Origin: Streptomyces sp. PsTaAH-137
GTDB taxonomy: Bacteria > Actinomycetota > Actinomycetes > Streptomycetales > Streptomycetaceae
Direction of reading: 5' to 3'
NCBI RefSeq assembly: GCF_003259365.1
Contig: NZ_QLLY01000003.1
Coordinates: 434,001-498,000 of the forward strand
DNA length: 64,000 nt
A program made the translations under genes and the position numbers. Positions within the stretch are counted from its first letter, which is position 1; each line of letters opens with the position of its first letter. Under the pieces are notes generated by a model, which was not told the DNA's origin, did no database searches, and worked only from the letters and a program-made list of their open reading frames with translations. Of this stretch, positions 52,214 through 62,099 are shown piece after piece.

Positions 52214-53668
52214 TCATCCGTGCCCCCTGGACTGCGGGCGTCCCGTGCGTCGCCCCGAGGGGCGCCGCGGCGCCCGCGTCCCCGCCCGGGCGGGTCGGCT
52301 GCCCGCTCCCGAACGTCGCTCGCCCCTGCGGCGCAACGCCGCCGCCAGACCACGGGCCGCCCGGGAGATCCCCGGGTCCGCCGGGCCGACCGGCACCGCG
52401 GCGGCCGGGTCCCCTGCCTCCTCTTCCGCGCCTTCCGGAACCGGACACGGGACCAGCTCTTCATCGGTCCCGGCCTCCGCGGACGCGAGGCCGTCGGCAG
52501 CGTCACCGACGGTCGCGTCGGCCGCCGCGGGCTCGGCCTCCCGATCAGCCCGCACCCGGCGCAACGACTGCCGCACCGGTTCCGGGTCGACGCCCTCGGA
52601 GCGGGCCTGGTTGAGCAGACGGGCGAACTTGTACTGCGGATCGACGCTGAGCGCCATCTCCAGCGCATGGTCCGCCTCGACGGTGTCGCCGAGCGACCAG
52701 GCCACCCAGCCGGCCAGGGTCAGTGGGGCCGCCGCGTGCTCGCCGTACCCTCCGACGCACCGCCTGGCCAGGGCCCGCCACAGGCGCAGCGCCGCGGGAG
52801 CCTCCTCGCCCTCCATCCACTCGGCCGCACGGTCCCTGGTCAGCCTGTCCTGGAGGCCGAGGATCAGAACGGCGGCCTCGTCATGCGCCAGCAGTTCGTC
52901 GTCCCTCAGGTCCGCGTCCAGCGTGTCGTCGACGCACGGGGCCTCGGCGAGGCGACGCAGTACGAGCCGGGCCAGGCCCAAGGTCTGCGTCTCCACCTCC
53001 TCACGCGGGGCACCCGCGAGGATCCGGGGTACGAGATCCATCGCCGCCGCGTCCAGGGCTCGGGTCTGGTCCGGGACGAGGGCCGTGTCCAGGGGCGCCA
53101 GTCGCGCCGTCAGCTCGGCCACGGACTGCCGCACGTGGATGCCCGCGTAGGCGGCCGTCGCCGCCATCACCGATGTGCCCTCGGCCGCGATGGCGTTGCC
53201 CTCGGGCGGACAGCAGTCGGGGCGTGGGCAGCAGTAGGACCAGTACCGCCCGTCGGAGAGGCACAGCGCCTCGGTCACCGGTACGTCCAGCACACCGCAC
53301 TCGGTCCGCAGAAGCTGGGCGAGCGGGCGCAGGCGCTCCACGACCGGCGGTCCGGACGCGCCGCTGCGGGCCGACGCGTCCTGGCAGAGGAACGCGACGA
53401 CGCTGTCCGGCCGCCCGTCCCTGCGCTCGCATCCGCCGACCAGACACCGGGCCAGCTGCTGGGCGACAGAGGGCCAGTCCTCGGAGCGCTCGGGAATTCC
53501 CAGTCGCACCCGGCCGCCGAATCGCCCCTTGTAGAGGGCGACGAGCACGATGCTGTCGTCGGGCCGGAACCCGAGCAGATAGGGCAGCGCCTCCGCCAGT
53601 TCGCCGGCAGTGCGCAGAGTGATCTTGGCCGCGCCGGACGTTCCGACGGGCTCGATGTGATTCGTCAT
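52214..53668 (-). CDS. DUF4192 family protein
   Basis: A 484-residue actinobacterial protein of unknown function. The conserved domain (about 10-350) begins [34 protein letters not shown] and has [16 protein letters not shown], a cysteine-rich element that could bind metal. A tetratricopeptide-like pair of helices follows ([32 protein letters not shown]). The last 110 residues are Ala/Glu then Arg-rich and low-complexity. ATG 53668 is used; an ATG five codons upstream is possible. Divergent from recQ. Confidence 0.85.
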   Translation of the reverse strand: MTNHIEPVGTSGAAKITLRTAGELAEALPYLLGFRPDDSIVLVALYKGRFGGRVRLGIPERSEDWPSVAQQLARCLVGGCERRDGRPDSVVAFLCQDASARSGASGPPVVERLRPLAQLLRTECGVLDVPVTEALCLSDGRYWSYCCPRPDCCPPEGNAIAAEGTSVMAATAAYAGIHVRQSVAELTARLAPLDTALVPDQTRALDAAAMDLVPRILAGAPREEVETQTLGLARLVLRRLAEAPCVDDTLDADLRDDELLAHDEAAVLILGLQDRLTRDRAAEWMEGEEAPAALRLWRALARRCVGGYGEHAAAPLTLAGWVAWSLGDTVEADHALEMALSVDPQYKFARLLNQARSEGVDPEPVRQSLRRVRADREAEPAAADATVGDAADGLASAEAGTDEELVPCPVPEGAEEEAGDPAAAVPVGPADPGISRAARGLAAALRRRGERRSGAGSRPARAGTRAPRRPSGRRTGRPQSRGHG

Positions 53669-53708
53669 GCGACGACCATGCACCGGATCGCAAGATTCCG
53701 TTTTGGCC

Positions 53709-53750
53709 TGTGGATAACCTCGATCAGGGACACGACACAAGTTGTCCACA
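53709..53750. promoter_or_regulatory. Two inverted DnaA boxes upstream of recQ
   Basis: TTATCCACA on the minus strand (53709-53717) and TTGTCCACA on the plus strand (53742-53750), 24 bp apart and face to face. Both are full 9-mers of the DnaA-box consensus. They lie in the promoter gap between DUF4192 and the RecQ gene. Confidence 0.6.
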
Positions 53751-53802
53751 GCTCGCCGGACGCATTCGCGCGATGTCAGTGCCATCGGGTTGCATGGGGG
53801 GC

Positions 53803-55965
53803 ATGAGCAACGAAGATCTGCGGACGGCCGCCGACACCGTGCTGGCCCGCCTCGTCGGAGACCCGAGCGGCACGGCCCGGCTGCGCGAGGACCAGTGGCG
53901 GGCGATCGAGGCGCTGGTCGCCGACCACAGACGTGCTCTGGTCGTGCAGCGCACCGGCTGGGGCAAGTCCGCGGTGTACTTCGTCGCTACGGCCCTGCTG
54001 CGCGAGCGCGGCAGCGGCCCGACGGTGATCGTCTCTCCCCTGCTCGCCCTGATGCGCAACCAGGTGGAGGCGGCGGAGCGGGCCGGCATCCGCGCCCGGA
54101 CGATCAACTCGTCGAACACGGAGGAATGGGACTCCGTACGGACCGAGGTCGCGGCGGGCGAGGTGGACGTGCTTCTCGTCAGCCCGGAGCGGTTGAACAA
54201 CCCCGACTTCCGGGACAACGTGCTGCCTCAGCTGGCCGCGGCCACCGGCCTGCTGGTCGTCGACGAGGCGCATTGCATCTCCGACTGGGGGCACGACTTC
54301 CGCCCCGACTACCGACGACTGCGCACGATGCTCGCCGACCTGCCGCAGGACGTGCCCGTGCTGGCGACGACCGCGACGGCGAACGCGCGGGTGACGGCCG
54401 ACGTCGCCGACCAGCTCGGCACCGGCGGCGGCTCGGACGCGCTCGTGCTGCGCGGTCCGCTCGACCGCGAGAGCCTCAGCCTCGGAGTGCTGCAACTGCC
54501 CGACGCCGCGCACCGACTGGCCTGGCTCGCCGACCATCTGAACGAGCTGCCGGGGTCCGGGATCATCTACACCCTCACGGTCGCGGCCGCCGAGGAGGTC
54601 ACCGCCTATCTGCGTCAGTGCGGGCACGTCGTGACCTCGTACACGGGAAAGACCGAGAACGCGGACCGGCAGCAGGCGGAGGAGGACCTGCTCGCGAACA
54701 GGGTGAAGGCCCTGGTCGCGACCTCCGCGCTCGGCATGGGATTCGACAAGCCGGACCTCGGCTTCGTCGTCCACCTCGGCTCCCCTTCATCGCCCATCGC
54801 GTACTACCAGCAGGTGGGACGCGCCGGGCGCGGAGTCGAACACGCCGAGGTGCTGCTGCTGCCCGGCAAGGAGGACGAGGCGATCTGGCGCTACTTCGCC
54901 TCCCTCGCCTTCCCGCCGGAGGAGCAGGTGCGCCGCACGCTGGACGTGCTGGCCCAGTCCGACCGGCCGCTGTCGCTGCCGGCTCTCGAACCTCTGGTGG
55001 AACTGCGCCGCTCGCGCCTGGAGACCATGCTCAAGGTCCTGGACGTGGACGGGGCCGTGCACCGTGTGAAGGGCGGCTGGATCGCCACGGGACAACCCTG
55101 GGTGTACGACACCGAGCGCTACGCGTGGGTCGCCAAGCAGCGGGAGGCCGAGCAGCAGGCGATGCGCGAGTACGTGACGGCGACCGGCTGCCGGATGGAG
55201 TTCCTGCGCCGGCAGTTGGACGACGAGGAGGCGACTCCCTGCGGCCGCTGCGACAACTGCGCGGGGGCCCGGTTCACGGCCTCGGTCTCGTCGGCGGCGT
55301 TGGACTCGGCACGCGGTGAACTCGGTCGCCCAGGCGTGGAGGTGGAGCCCCGCAAGATGTGGCCCACAGGACTCGCCGCGGTCGGCATCGACCTCAAGGG
55401 ACGGATCCCCGCGAGCGAGCAGGCGGGGCCCGGCCGGGCCCTCGGCCGCCTCTCCGACATCGGCTGGGGCAATCGGTTGCGCCCCATGCTCACACCACAG
55501 GCCCCGGACGGGCCGGTCCCCGACGACGTGGCGCGAGCCGTCGTGGAGGTGCTGGCCGACTGGGCCAAGGGACCCGGCGGCTGGGCATCCGACGCCGCGG
55601 ACGCGCCACCGCGCCCGGTGGGCGTCGTCACCATGGCCTCGCACACCCGCCCACAGCTCATCGACTCCCTCGGCGCGGGGATCGCCCAGGTCGGCCGGAT
55701 GCCGCTGCTGGGGCGGATCGAGTACGCGCCGGACAGCGACACCGCGCACATCCCCCGGAGCAACAGCGCACAGCGGCTGCGCGCTCTCGACGGCACCCTG
55801 ACGCTCTCGCCCGAGCTTTCCGAAGCGCTGGCACGCGCGGGCGGCCCCGTGCTTCTCGTGGACGATTTCATGGAGACCGGCTGGACGCTGGCGATGGCCG
55901 CGCGGCTGCTGCGCCGGGCCGGTGCGGGGGGAGTGTTGCCGCTGGTCCTCGCGGTACAGGGCTGA
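53803..55965 (+). CDS. RecQ family DNA helicase with C-terminal phosphoribosyltransferase-like domain
   Basis: A 720-residue protein. The superfamily 2 helicase core (about 25-355) has Walker [29 protein letters not shown] and [11 protein letters not shown] ... QVGRAGR. A zinc-binding region follows (CGRCDNC, about 480). The C-terminal third (about 510-720) ends in a PRPP-loop-like [26 protein letters not shown], as in type I phosphoribosyltransferases (ComF-like). No separate HRDC is seen. Role inferred: DNA repair/recombination with an added nucleotide-sensing or scavenging domain. Start at ATG 53803; ATG 53794 is an alternative. Confidence 0.9.
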   Translation: MSNEDLRTAADTVLARLVGDPSGTARLREDQWRAIEALVADHRRALVVQRTGWGKSAVYFVATALLRERGSGPTVIVSPLLALMRNQVEAAERAGIRARTINSSNTEEWDSVRTEVAAGEVDVLLVSPERLNNPDFRDNVLPQLAAATGLLVVDEAHCISDWGHDFRPDYRRLRTMLADLPQDVPVLATTATANARVTADVADQLGTGGGSDALVLRGPLDRESLSLGVLQLPDAAHRLAWLADHLNELPGSGIIYTLTVAAAEEVTAYLRQCGHVVTSYTGKTENADRQQAEEDLLANRVKALVATSALGMGFDKPDLGFVVHLGSPSSPIAYYQQVGRAGRGVEHAEVLLLPGKEDEAIWRYFASLAFPPEEQVRRTLDVLAQSDRPLSLPALEPLVELRRSRLETMLKVLDVDGAVHRVKGGWIATGQPWVYDTERYAWVAKQREAEQQAMREYVTATGCRMEFLRRQLDDEEATPCGRCDNCAGARFTASVSSAALDSARGELGRPGVEVEPRKMWPTGLAAVGIDLKGRIPASEQAGPGRALGRLSDIGWGNRLRPMLTPQAPDGPVPDDVARAVVEVLADWAKGPGGWASDAADAPPRPVGVVTMASHTRPQLIDSLGAGIAQVGRMPLLGRIEYAPDSDTAHIPRSNSAQRLRALDGTLTLSPELSEALARAGGPVLLVDDFMETGWTLAMAARLLRRAGAGGVLPLVLAVQG

Positions 55966-56001
55966 CGTAGGCATCCATGGCGCAACCTTTGGGCAGGGAT
56001 A

Positions 56002-56019
56002 TTGGCGACGCATCGCCAA
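56002..56019. promoter_or_regulatory. Perfect inverted repeat in the promoter gap
   Basis: TTGGCGA-CGCA-TCGCCAA, 7-bp perfect arms, about 175 bp before the start at 56190. Likely operator; regulator unknown. Confidence 0.45.
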
Positions 56020-56189
56020 ATACCGGTCCCGAGCCCTAATTGCTCGTTGCCGTGCGCCAGTACGACGGGAAGAATTGGAGCTGCTCCCCGCGCGGCTCCC
56101 CCGTGGCCCGGATAGAGCTCTGCCGCGGTGCGCTCCCGCAGTCCGACCCCGCCTGCCCTCACGGGTGGCGAGTAGCCGAAGGGAGGATC

Positions 56190-56828
56190 GTGACCTTCGG
56201 ATTCGCTCCGTCCTCGGCGACATCGATGCCCGCGTCCTCGATGCGCGCCGAGAGGTCCGCAGACTCAATCGACCGACCGACCAGGCTGCTGGAACCCGCG
56301 GAGTGGGCGGCGGCCGGAATCCCGTTGCTGCGCAATCCCCGCGAGGTTGTCAGCGGTCTGCACGCCCGCCACCGACCGATTCCGCGCACCGCCGTCGTGG
56401 CGGTGCTCGACCCGGAGGAACGGCTGCGCGCCAGCGCGTCGTTCACCCGCCGTGAGAACGGCACCGACGGCTGGACGTTCCGCAACTCCCTGCTGTCACA
56501 GCTGCGCCGGGTGATCCCGCACGATCTGCGCCGCCGCACTCCGGTCCGTACCGCCGTCCTGCTCTACTGCCGCGACGGCGACATCCAGTGGACGGAGGAG
56601 GACGGTGCGTGGATGTGGGGGCTGCGCGACGCCTGCACGCTGCACGGCCTGCGCTGTGGCGCGTACATCACGATGACGCGTGACGGCTGGCAGGTGCTCG
56701 GTGAGGGCCGCGGCGGCCGACGCCCCAGCATCGGGTCCGTCGCCGAGGTGCTCGGTGACGGCGAGCAGTCCGCGCCACGCACCGGCGGCGCCGCGACGGA
56801 GATGCTCCGCCGCGCCGCGGCACGCTAG
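56190..56828 (+). CDS. Conserved hypothetical protein (212 aa)
   Basis: A 212-residue protein from GTG 56190 with GGGAGG upstream. It has ERLRASASFTRRENGTDGWTFRNSLLSQLRRVIPHDLRRRTPVRTAVLLYCRDGD and a later ACTLHGLRCGAYITMTRDGWQVLGEGRG, alpha/beta in character. I do not recognise a family. The open frame continues upstream to 56040, but those residues look random and lack a ribosome binding site. It follows recQ after 224 bp and ends at a strong hairpin. Confidence 0.75.
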   Translation: MTFGFAPSSATSMPASSMRAERSADSIDRPTRLLEPAEWAAAGIPLLRNPREVVSGLHARHRPIPRTAVVAVLDPEERLRASASFTRRENGTDGWTFRNSLLSQLRRVIPHDLRRRTPVRTAVLLYCRDGDIQWTEEDGAWMWGLRDACTLHGLRCGAYITMTRDGWQVLGEGRGGRRPSIGSVAEVLGDGEQSAPRTGGAATEMLRRAAAR

Positions 56829-56829
56829 G

Positions 56830-56884
56830 GCGTGTTTCGACAGTCCCGTCCGCCTCGCGGGCGAACGGGACTGTCGAAACACGC
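56830..56884. terminator. Bidirectional hairpin terminator
   Basis: A perfect 20-bp stem GCGTGTTTCGACAGTCCCGT with a 15-nt loop, between two convergent genes. It is the longest perfect stem in the window. Confidence 0.88.
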
Positions 56885-56977
56885 TCTGGAACCGTGCGGC
56901 CTCCGACGAGTCCGCACGTCGGCCTGCCGGGCTCCCCGGTCGCCGTCGACCGGTGCGGGCAGCCGGCAAGCCGCGCG

Positions 56978-57613
56978 TCAGACCCCGGCGCCGAGCAGCG
57001 AGTTGATGCGCTGCGGGTCGCCGCAGACGACCAGCAGGGCACCGGCCCGGCCGAGCGCGAGCGGCAGCGCCGTCGCCGCCGTCTCGTCGACGCCACCGTT
57101 CAGCGCGACGACGACCACGGGGCGCGCGGTGGCACGGCCCAGGGCGGCGGCATCGGCGTAGAAGACGTCGTCGCCCGCGTCGTGCTGGGCCCAGTAGGCG
57201 GCCTCGCCGAACGACAGCTCGTGCGCGGCCCACGGGTGCGGGTCACCTGTGGTGATCACTAGCACCTCGCCCGGCGCGCGACCGGTGTCGAGCAGCAGGT
57301 CCACGGCTTCCTCGGCGGCGTCCAGCGCACCCTCGACCGAGGCCGGAATGAGCTGGATCTGCGGCTGGGCGGCCGAAGTCGAAGGGATGGCAGGGGCGTT
57401 CGGCCCCGGCGTGGGGGACCCGGCCGACTCACGCGACGTGCGCTGCGCGGGCGGTGCGGGCCTTGCGGGACCCGGACGACCGGGTCGCGACGGCGCCGCG
57501 GGACGCGGGCCGGGAACAGGACGGGGGGTCGGCGCGGTGCGGCTGCTGGCCGGCATGGCGCGGGGACCCTGGGCGCTCTCGTGAATCTGAGGCTCCTCGG
57601 GAATGAGAGGCAT
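56978..57613 (-). CDS. Conserved hypothetical protein with Pro/Arg-rich N-terminus
   Basis: A 211-residue protein. The first about 85 residues are Pro/Ala/Arg-rich and disordered-looking. The rest is a compact alpha/beta domain: SVEGALDAAEEAVDLLLDTG, EVLVITTGDPHPWAAHELSFGEAAYW, RPVVVVALNGGVDETAA, ALLVVCGDPQRINSLLG. The last segment resembles the end of superfamily-1 helicase domains, but there is no Walker motif, so this may be a remnant or a distinct fold. ATG 57613 has no clear ribosome binding site. It is 68 bp downstream of rnhB. Confidence 0.7.
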   Translation of the reverse strand: MPLIPEEPQIHESAQGPRAMPASSRTAPTPRPVPGPRPAAPSRPGRPGPARPAPPAQRTSRESAGSPTPGPNAPAIPSTSAAQPQIQLIPASVEGALDAAEEAVDLLLDTGRAPGEVLVITTGDPHPWAAHELSFGEAAYWAQHDAGDDVFYADAAALGRATARPVVVVALNGGVDETAATALPLALGRAGALLVVCGDPQRINSLLGAGV

Positions 57614-57681
57614 GGGTTGATATCTATCAAACGGGGGTGTGGTTCGCGCCAGCGGGTGGCACATCAGTGCGAACGCAAGGG

Positions 57682-58383
57682 TCAGAAGTCGAAGCCGAGC
57701 TGACCTTCGATCTCCGGAGCGCTTGCTTCCGCCCAACTGCGGGCCTTCTTGAGGTGCCGCCACTGGGGCAGCGCATCAAGATACGCCCACGAAAGCCGGT
57801 GGTACGGGGTGGGGCCCCGCTCCTCCAGCGCGGCGCGATGCACGGGCGACGGGTAGCCGGCGTTGGCCGCAAACCCGAAGTCTGCATGGTCGAGACCCAG
57901 TTCGGCCATCATTTTGTCGCGACGAACCTTGGCGATCACCGAAGCCGCGGCGACGGAGATGCAGGAACGGTCACCCTTGATCACCGTACGGACCTGCCAG
58001 GGAGCACCCAGGTAGTCGTGCTTCCCGTCGAGGATGACGGCGTCGGGCCGCACCGGCAGGCTTTCAAGAGCACGCACGGCGGCGAGGCGGAGAGCCGCCG
58101 TCATCCCGAGGTCGTCGATCTCGTCGTGGGACGCGTGCCCCAGGGCGTGCGCGGTCACCCAGCCTTCAAGCTCGTCCGCGAGCGTCTCGCGGCGCTTGGG
58201 ACTGATCAACTTGGAGTCGGTGAGACCCTCGGGCGGGCGACGCAGCCCCGTGACGGCGGCGCAGACGGTGACCGGTCCGGCCCAGGCACCGCGGCCGACC
58301 TCGTCGACACCGGCAATGATCTTGGCACCGGTGGTGGCGCGCAATGAGCGCTCGACGGTGTGGGTGGGGGCTTCGTACGGCAT
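57682..58383 (-). CDS. rnhB: Ribonuclease HII
   Basis: A 233-residue RNase HII, which removes RNA (including single ribonucleotides) from DNA hybrids. Catalytic acids lie in [16 protein letters not shown] (Asp/Glu, about 23-38), [12 protein letters not shown] and [11 protein letters not shown] (about 115). The GRG loop of the RNase HII fold is intact. It is upstream of the hypothetical above on the same strand, and TetR follows 50 bp away. Confidence 0.94.
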   Translation of the reverse strand: MPYEAPTHTVERSLRATTGAKIIAGVDEVGRGAWAGPVTVCAAVTGLRRPPEGLTDSKLISPKRRETLADELEGWVTAHALGHASHDEIDDLGMTAALRLAAVRALESLPVRPDAVILDGKHDYLGAPWQVRTVIKGDRSCISVAAASVIAKVRRDKMMAELGLDHADFGFAANAGYPSPVHRAALEERGPTPYHRLSWAYLDALPQWRHLKKARSWAEASAPEIEGQLGFDF

Positions 58384-58434
58384 GGCGCCAGACAGCGTAC
58401 GCCGCCGAGCCTGCGGCGCGACACCCGGCTCGCC

Positions 58435-59061
58435 TCAGTCCGCGTGCCGCAGCAGCAGAGGGACCATGACCTGGTCGATCAGTTCCACCAGGTCCTCGTC
58501 CCGCCATTCGCTTCCGCACACCTTGGAGCGGTACATCATCATCGCCGGGATGACGTCGCACACGGAGGCGTCGGTGGCGTCCTGACGCACATCTCCGCGC
58601 TTGATTCCGCGGCTGACGACCTCCTTGATCAGCTCTACGCCAGGCTGGACCACCCCTTGGACGATCACGCTGTGGAAGCGTTCCGCAGTGATGGTGTCGC
58701 ATTCGTGAATGACGGAACGGAGCGCCGAGCCGGGGCGCGAGAACATGGCGTCGCGCAGTTGCCGACACAGCTCCAGCAGATCCTCACGCACGCTGCCGAG
58801 ATCCGGCACGGAGTCCACCTGCGGGAGTCCGGCCTGCAGCGCGTCGACCACGAGGTCCTCCTTGGAGGGCCAGCGCCGGTACACCGCGGCCTTGCCGGTC
58901 TGCGCGCCGGCGGCGACACCCTCCATGGTGAGGCCGTTCCAGCCGACCGTGCTGAGCTGCTCGAGCGTGGCTTCGAGAATGGCCCGTTCCAGCACGGGGC
59001 CACGCCTGCGCAGGGAAACGGCCGACCGAGCGGGATCGGCCGTCCAGCGCGAAGTATCCAT
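58435..59061 (-). CDS. TetR family transcriptional regulator
   Basis: A 208-residue repressor. The N-terminal helix-turn-helix (about 22-70; AILEATLEQLSTVGWNGLTMEGVAAGAQTGKAAVYRRWPSKEDLV) is followed by a ligand-binding helical domain. ATG 59061 has GGAGAGAA upstream; the longer frame is spurious. It is divergent from an MFS exporter with two matching operators between, the usual drug-responsive arrangement. Confidence 0.92.
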   Translation of the reverse strand: MDTSRWTADPARSAVSLRRRGPVLERAILEATLEQLSTVGWNGLTMEGVAAGAQTGKAAVYRRWPSKEDLVVDALQAGLPQVDSVPDLGSVREDLLELCRQLRDAMFSRPGSALRSVIHECDTITAERFHSVIVQGVVQPGVELIKEVVSRGIKRGDVRQDATDASVCDVIPAMMMYRSKVCGSEWRDEDLVELIDQVMVPLLLRHAD

Positions 59062-59489
59062 CGTCTTCTCTCCGTTGAGCGGGTCGGGAGCGGTCCGGAC
59101 GCAGGTGGCGAGTTCGACGAACGATCGCGTCCGGCGAAGGGGACCCACCACCGTCGAGGCGAAACGGACGGGCACGTTCAGCAGCACTCCCCTGGGGGAT
59201 CCATCGTGACAACCTCTCCGTCGGCGCAAGATCGCCGGGCCCGACAGGCCCCGCCCCACCATCAGGATGTCAGGCGAGACAGGTTCTTTCGACGGCCCGA
59301 ACGCGGAAATCACCAGGCCGCACACAGGGCCGAGCCATGCCTGCCGCAAGCATCCAGCGGAACCCTCAACCCCGGACCACCCTTTGGAGTCAACTCCGTT
59401 AGAGAACGCTTGTGTTCACCAAGGGCGGCTCGCTATGGTCTGGATTAGTGAACGCTTACGTTCACTACTTCGCTTCTGGGGGACATCCT
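59062..59489. other. Divergent control region tetR / MFS
   Basis: No gene. It contains the MFS promoter TTGTGT (59410-59415) / TATGGT (59434-59439), 18-bp spacing, and two GTGAACGC-type operators flanking it (separate entry). The rest, about 59062-59390, shows no further feature I can defend. Confidence 0.6.
59401..59466. promoter_or_regulatory. Promoter with two TetR operators
   Basis: Operator 2 (59447-59466) AGTGAACGCTTACGTTCACT is a perfect palindrome. Operator 1 (59401-59420) AGAGAACGCTTGTGTTCACC is an imperfect copy. The first overlaps the -35 TTGTGT, the second lies about at the transcript start downstream of the -10 TATGGT. Centres are 46 bp apart. Binding at both would shut the promoter. 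Confidence 0.8.
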
Positions 59490-61043
59490 GTGACGCACGA
59501 TCAAATCCAGACGCACGACCCCATGCCCACCGCACCGAAACCGGCGGCCGCACGCTCACCGCGCCCCGGTATCGCCCTCGCCGTGATCGCCGCCTGCCAG
59601 CTGATGGTCGTGCTCGACGCGACCATCGTGAACATCGCCCTGCCGCACATCCAGACCGCGCTCAACTTCTCGACCACCGACCTGACATGGGTGGTCAGCG
59701 CCTACACCCTCACCTTCGGTGGAATGCTGCTGCTGGGCGGCCGCGCCGGGGACATTCTGGGGCGCCGCCGGGTCTTCATCACCGGCATCCTGATCTTCAC
59801 CTTCGCCTCACTGCTCGGCGGACTGGCCCAGGAACCCTGGCAGTTGCTCGCCGCGCGTGTGCTCCAGGGCGTCGGCGGCGCGATCGCCTCGCCGACCTCG
59901 CTCGCCCTCATCACCACGACGTTCCCCGAAGGCCCCGAGCGAAACAGAGCGTTCGGTATCTTCGCCGCCGTCTCAGCGGGCGGCGGTGCGGTGGGGCTGC
60001 TGGCCGGCGGTGTCCTCACCGACTGGCTCGACTGGCGCTGGGTCCTGTTCGTGAACGTGCCGATCGGCATACTGATCGCCGCTCTCGCCCCGCGCTACAT
60101 CAAGGAGTCCGAGCGTCATCCCGGCCGCTTCGACGTCACGGGCGCGCTCACCTCGACCCTCGGCATGGTCGCGCTCGTCTACGGGTTCATCAGGGCCGCG
60201 TCCGACGGCTGGCGCGACGGGCTCACCCTGGGCGCGTTCGGCGCGGCCGTGGTGCTCCTCGCCGCCTTCGTCCTCGTCGAGTCCCGCGCCAAGGAACCGA
60301 TCACCCCGTTGCGGATGTTCGCCGACCGCAATCGTTCCGGCACATACGTGATCATGATCAGCCTCGCCGCCGCGATGTTCGGCATGTTCTTCTACATCGT
60401 CCTCTTCGTACAGAACGTGCTGGGGTACTCCCCCATCCGCGCCGGCCTGGCCTTCCTGCCGGTCACCGTCGTGATCGCCCTGGGCGCGGGGATATCCCAG
60501 CGGCTGCTGCCGACTCTGGGCCCGAAGCCGTTCCTGATCACCGGTGCCACCCTGGTCACCATCGGTCTGGCGTGGCAGTCGATGGTCGACTCGGGCAGTT
60601 CTTACGTGGGTGGTGTGCTCGGGCCGATGCTGATCTTCGGGTTCGGCATGGGGCTCAACTTCGTCACCGTCACGGTCACGGCCGTATCCGGAGTGGCGCC
60701 GCACGAGGCGGGCGCGGCCTCCGCCCTGCTCAACACGACGCAGCAGGTCGGCGGCTCTCTCGGGCTGTCCATCCTGACCACGGTCTTCGGCACCGCCAGC
60801 CGCGACGAGGCGACCAAGCAGGTCACGTCGTTCATGTCGGAGGCGAGCCCGGAGCAGAAGGCCGCGTTCGCCAGGACGCATCAGTTGCCGGCTCCGTGGA
60901 GCCACGAAGTGCTCTCCCACGGGATATCGACGGCGTTCATCCCAGCGGCCGCCATGGCTGTGCTCGCCCTCTTCGTCGCCGCGGTCGTCATCCGCGTACG
61001 CAAGAGCGACATGGAGTCGCTCAGCGGCGCTCCGGCCCTGTAG
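59490..61043 (+). CDS. MFS exporter, DHA2 (EmrB/QacA) family
   Basis: A 517-residue multidrug-type exporter with 14 predicted helices. The signature LDATIVNIALPHIQ (about 42-55) in the first helix, motif A GGRAGDILGRRRVF, and motif C-like GAIASPTSLALITTTFP are typical of the DHA2 family. GTG 59490 has GGGGG upstream. It is divergent from the TetR gene, whose likely operators lie in its promoter. Substrate unknown. Confidence 0.93.
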   Translation: MTHDQIQTHDPMPTAPKPAAARSPRPGIALAVIAACQLMVVLDATIVNIALPHIQTALNFSTTDLTWVVSAYTLTFGGMLLLGGRAGDILGRRRVFITGILIFTFASLLGGLAQEPWQLLAARVLQGVGGAIASPTSLALITTTFPEGPERNRAFGIFAAVSAGGGAVGLLAGGVLTDWLDWRWVLFVNVPIGILIAALAPRYIKESERHPGRFDVTGALTSTLGMVALVYGFIRAASDGWRDGLTLGAFGAAVVLLAAFVLVESRAKEPITPLRMFADRNRSGTYVIMISLAAAMFGMFFYIVLFVQNVLGYSPIRAGLAFLPVTVVIALGAGISQRLLPTLGPKPFLITGATLVTIGLAWQSMVDSGSSYVGGVLGPMLIFGFGMGLNFVTVTVTAVSGVAPHEAGAASALLNTTQQVGGSLGLSILTTVFGTASRDEATKQVTSFMSEASPEQKAAFARTHQLPAPWSHEVLSHGISTAFIPAAAMAVLALFVAAVVIRVRKSDMESLSGAPAL

Positions 61044-61172
61044 CCGACGGCGGCACGTCCCCCGATCACGGCCGCGCTGTCCGTCCCGCTCCTGTCACCG
61101 GGGGCGGGACGGGCACGGCACGTCCTCACCGCGACGCAGGTCGCCGCATGTGCGTGAGAGGACCTGGTCCGC

Positions 61173-62087
61173 TCAGAGGGACGACGCGGCGGGAGTCCAC
61201 TCCGGCAGCGGCTCCGTGCGCCCGACCCACTCGGGCGAGGGCTCACCACCCGGGCCGGAGGCGACGACTCCGCCGACGATCGCGCAGGTCGTGTCCAGGT
61301 CTCCGCCGACCTGGGCGGTGCTCCAGAAGGCGGTCTCGAAGTCTCCGAGACCGCGCGCCGCGGACCAGAGGGCGAACGGCACGGTGTCGTGCGCCGTCGT
61401 CCGCCGCCCGCAGCCCAGTACCGCGGCGACCGTGCCCGGATCGCCGTAGTCGAGCATGTCCCTGGCACGTCGCAGACCGGCCTGCACCGCGCTGCGCGGG
61501 ACCAGCGCGATCACGCCGTCGAGCAGCTCGTGCGGGTTCGGTGGCGGCCCCTGCGGGGCGGCGACCAGCGCCGCGGCGGCGGCTACGGCCATCGCGCCGA
61601 CCACGGCCTCACGATGCTGGTGCGTCGGATACGCCGAGATCTCGGCCTGGTGGGTGGCCTGCTCGGGGTCGTCGGCGTAGTAGGCGCCGAGCGGGGCGAT
61701 CCGCATCGACGCGCCGTTCCCCCACGACCCCATTCCGTTGAACAGTGCGGACGCGAGCGCGCGCCAGTCGCCGCCTTCGCGGACCTGTCGCAGCAGCCTG
61801 TTCACCGCCGGGCCGTAGCCGCGGTCGAAGTCATGGTGCTCCGCGAAGGAGCGCGCCAGGTCGTCCTGGTCGATCCGGCCGTGGGCGGCGAGGACGGCGA
61901 CCACGGAGCACGCCATCTCGGTGTCGTCGGTCCACTGCCAGTCACCGTCCGGCAGCGCGCGGCGCTTGAGCAGCGGATAGTTCGCCGGGACAAAGAACTG
62001 TGACCCCAGCGCGTCTCCCACGGAGAGTCCACGCAGGCTGGCCAGGGCGCGGTCCATGCGCCGGTCGGGAGAGGAGTCAGCGATCAT
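61173..62087 (-). CDS. ADP-ribosylglycohydrolase family protein
   Basis: A 304-residue DraG-fold hydrolase. Metal-binding motifs are GDALGSQFF (about 24-32), WTDDTEMACSVVA (about 52-64) and GGDLDTTCAIVGGVVA (about 265-280). Such enzymes remove ADP-ribose from proteins, nucleic acids or small molecules using two Mg ions. It starts 12 nt after the histidine-phosphatase gene on the same strand, so one operon. Confidence 0.92.
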   Translation of the reverse strand: MIADSSPDRRMDRALASLRGLSVGDALGSQFFVPANYPLLKRRALPDGDWQWTDDTEMACSVVAVLAAHGRIDQDDLARSFAEHHDFDRGYGPAVNRLLRQVREGGDWRALASALFNGMGSWGNGASMRIAPLGAYYADDPEQATHQAEISAYPTHQHREAVVGAMAVAAAAALVAAPQGPPPNPHELLDGVIALVPRSAVQAGLRRARDMLDYGDPGTVAAVLGCGRRTTAHDTVPFALWSAARGLGDFETAFWSTAQVGGDLDTTCAIVGGVVASGPGGEPSPEWVGRTEPLPEWTPAASSL

Positions 62088-62099
62088 CGCTCCGCCACT

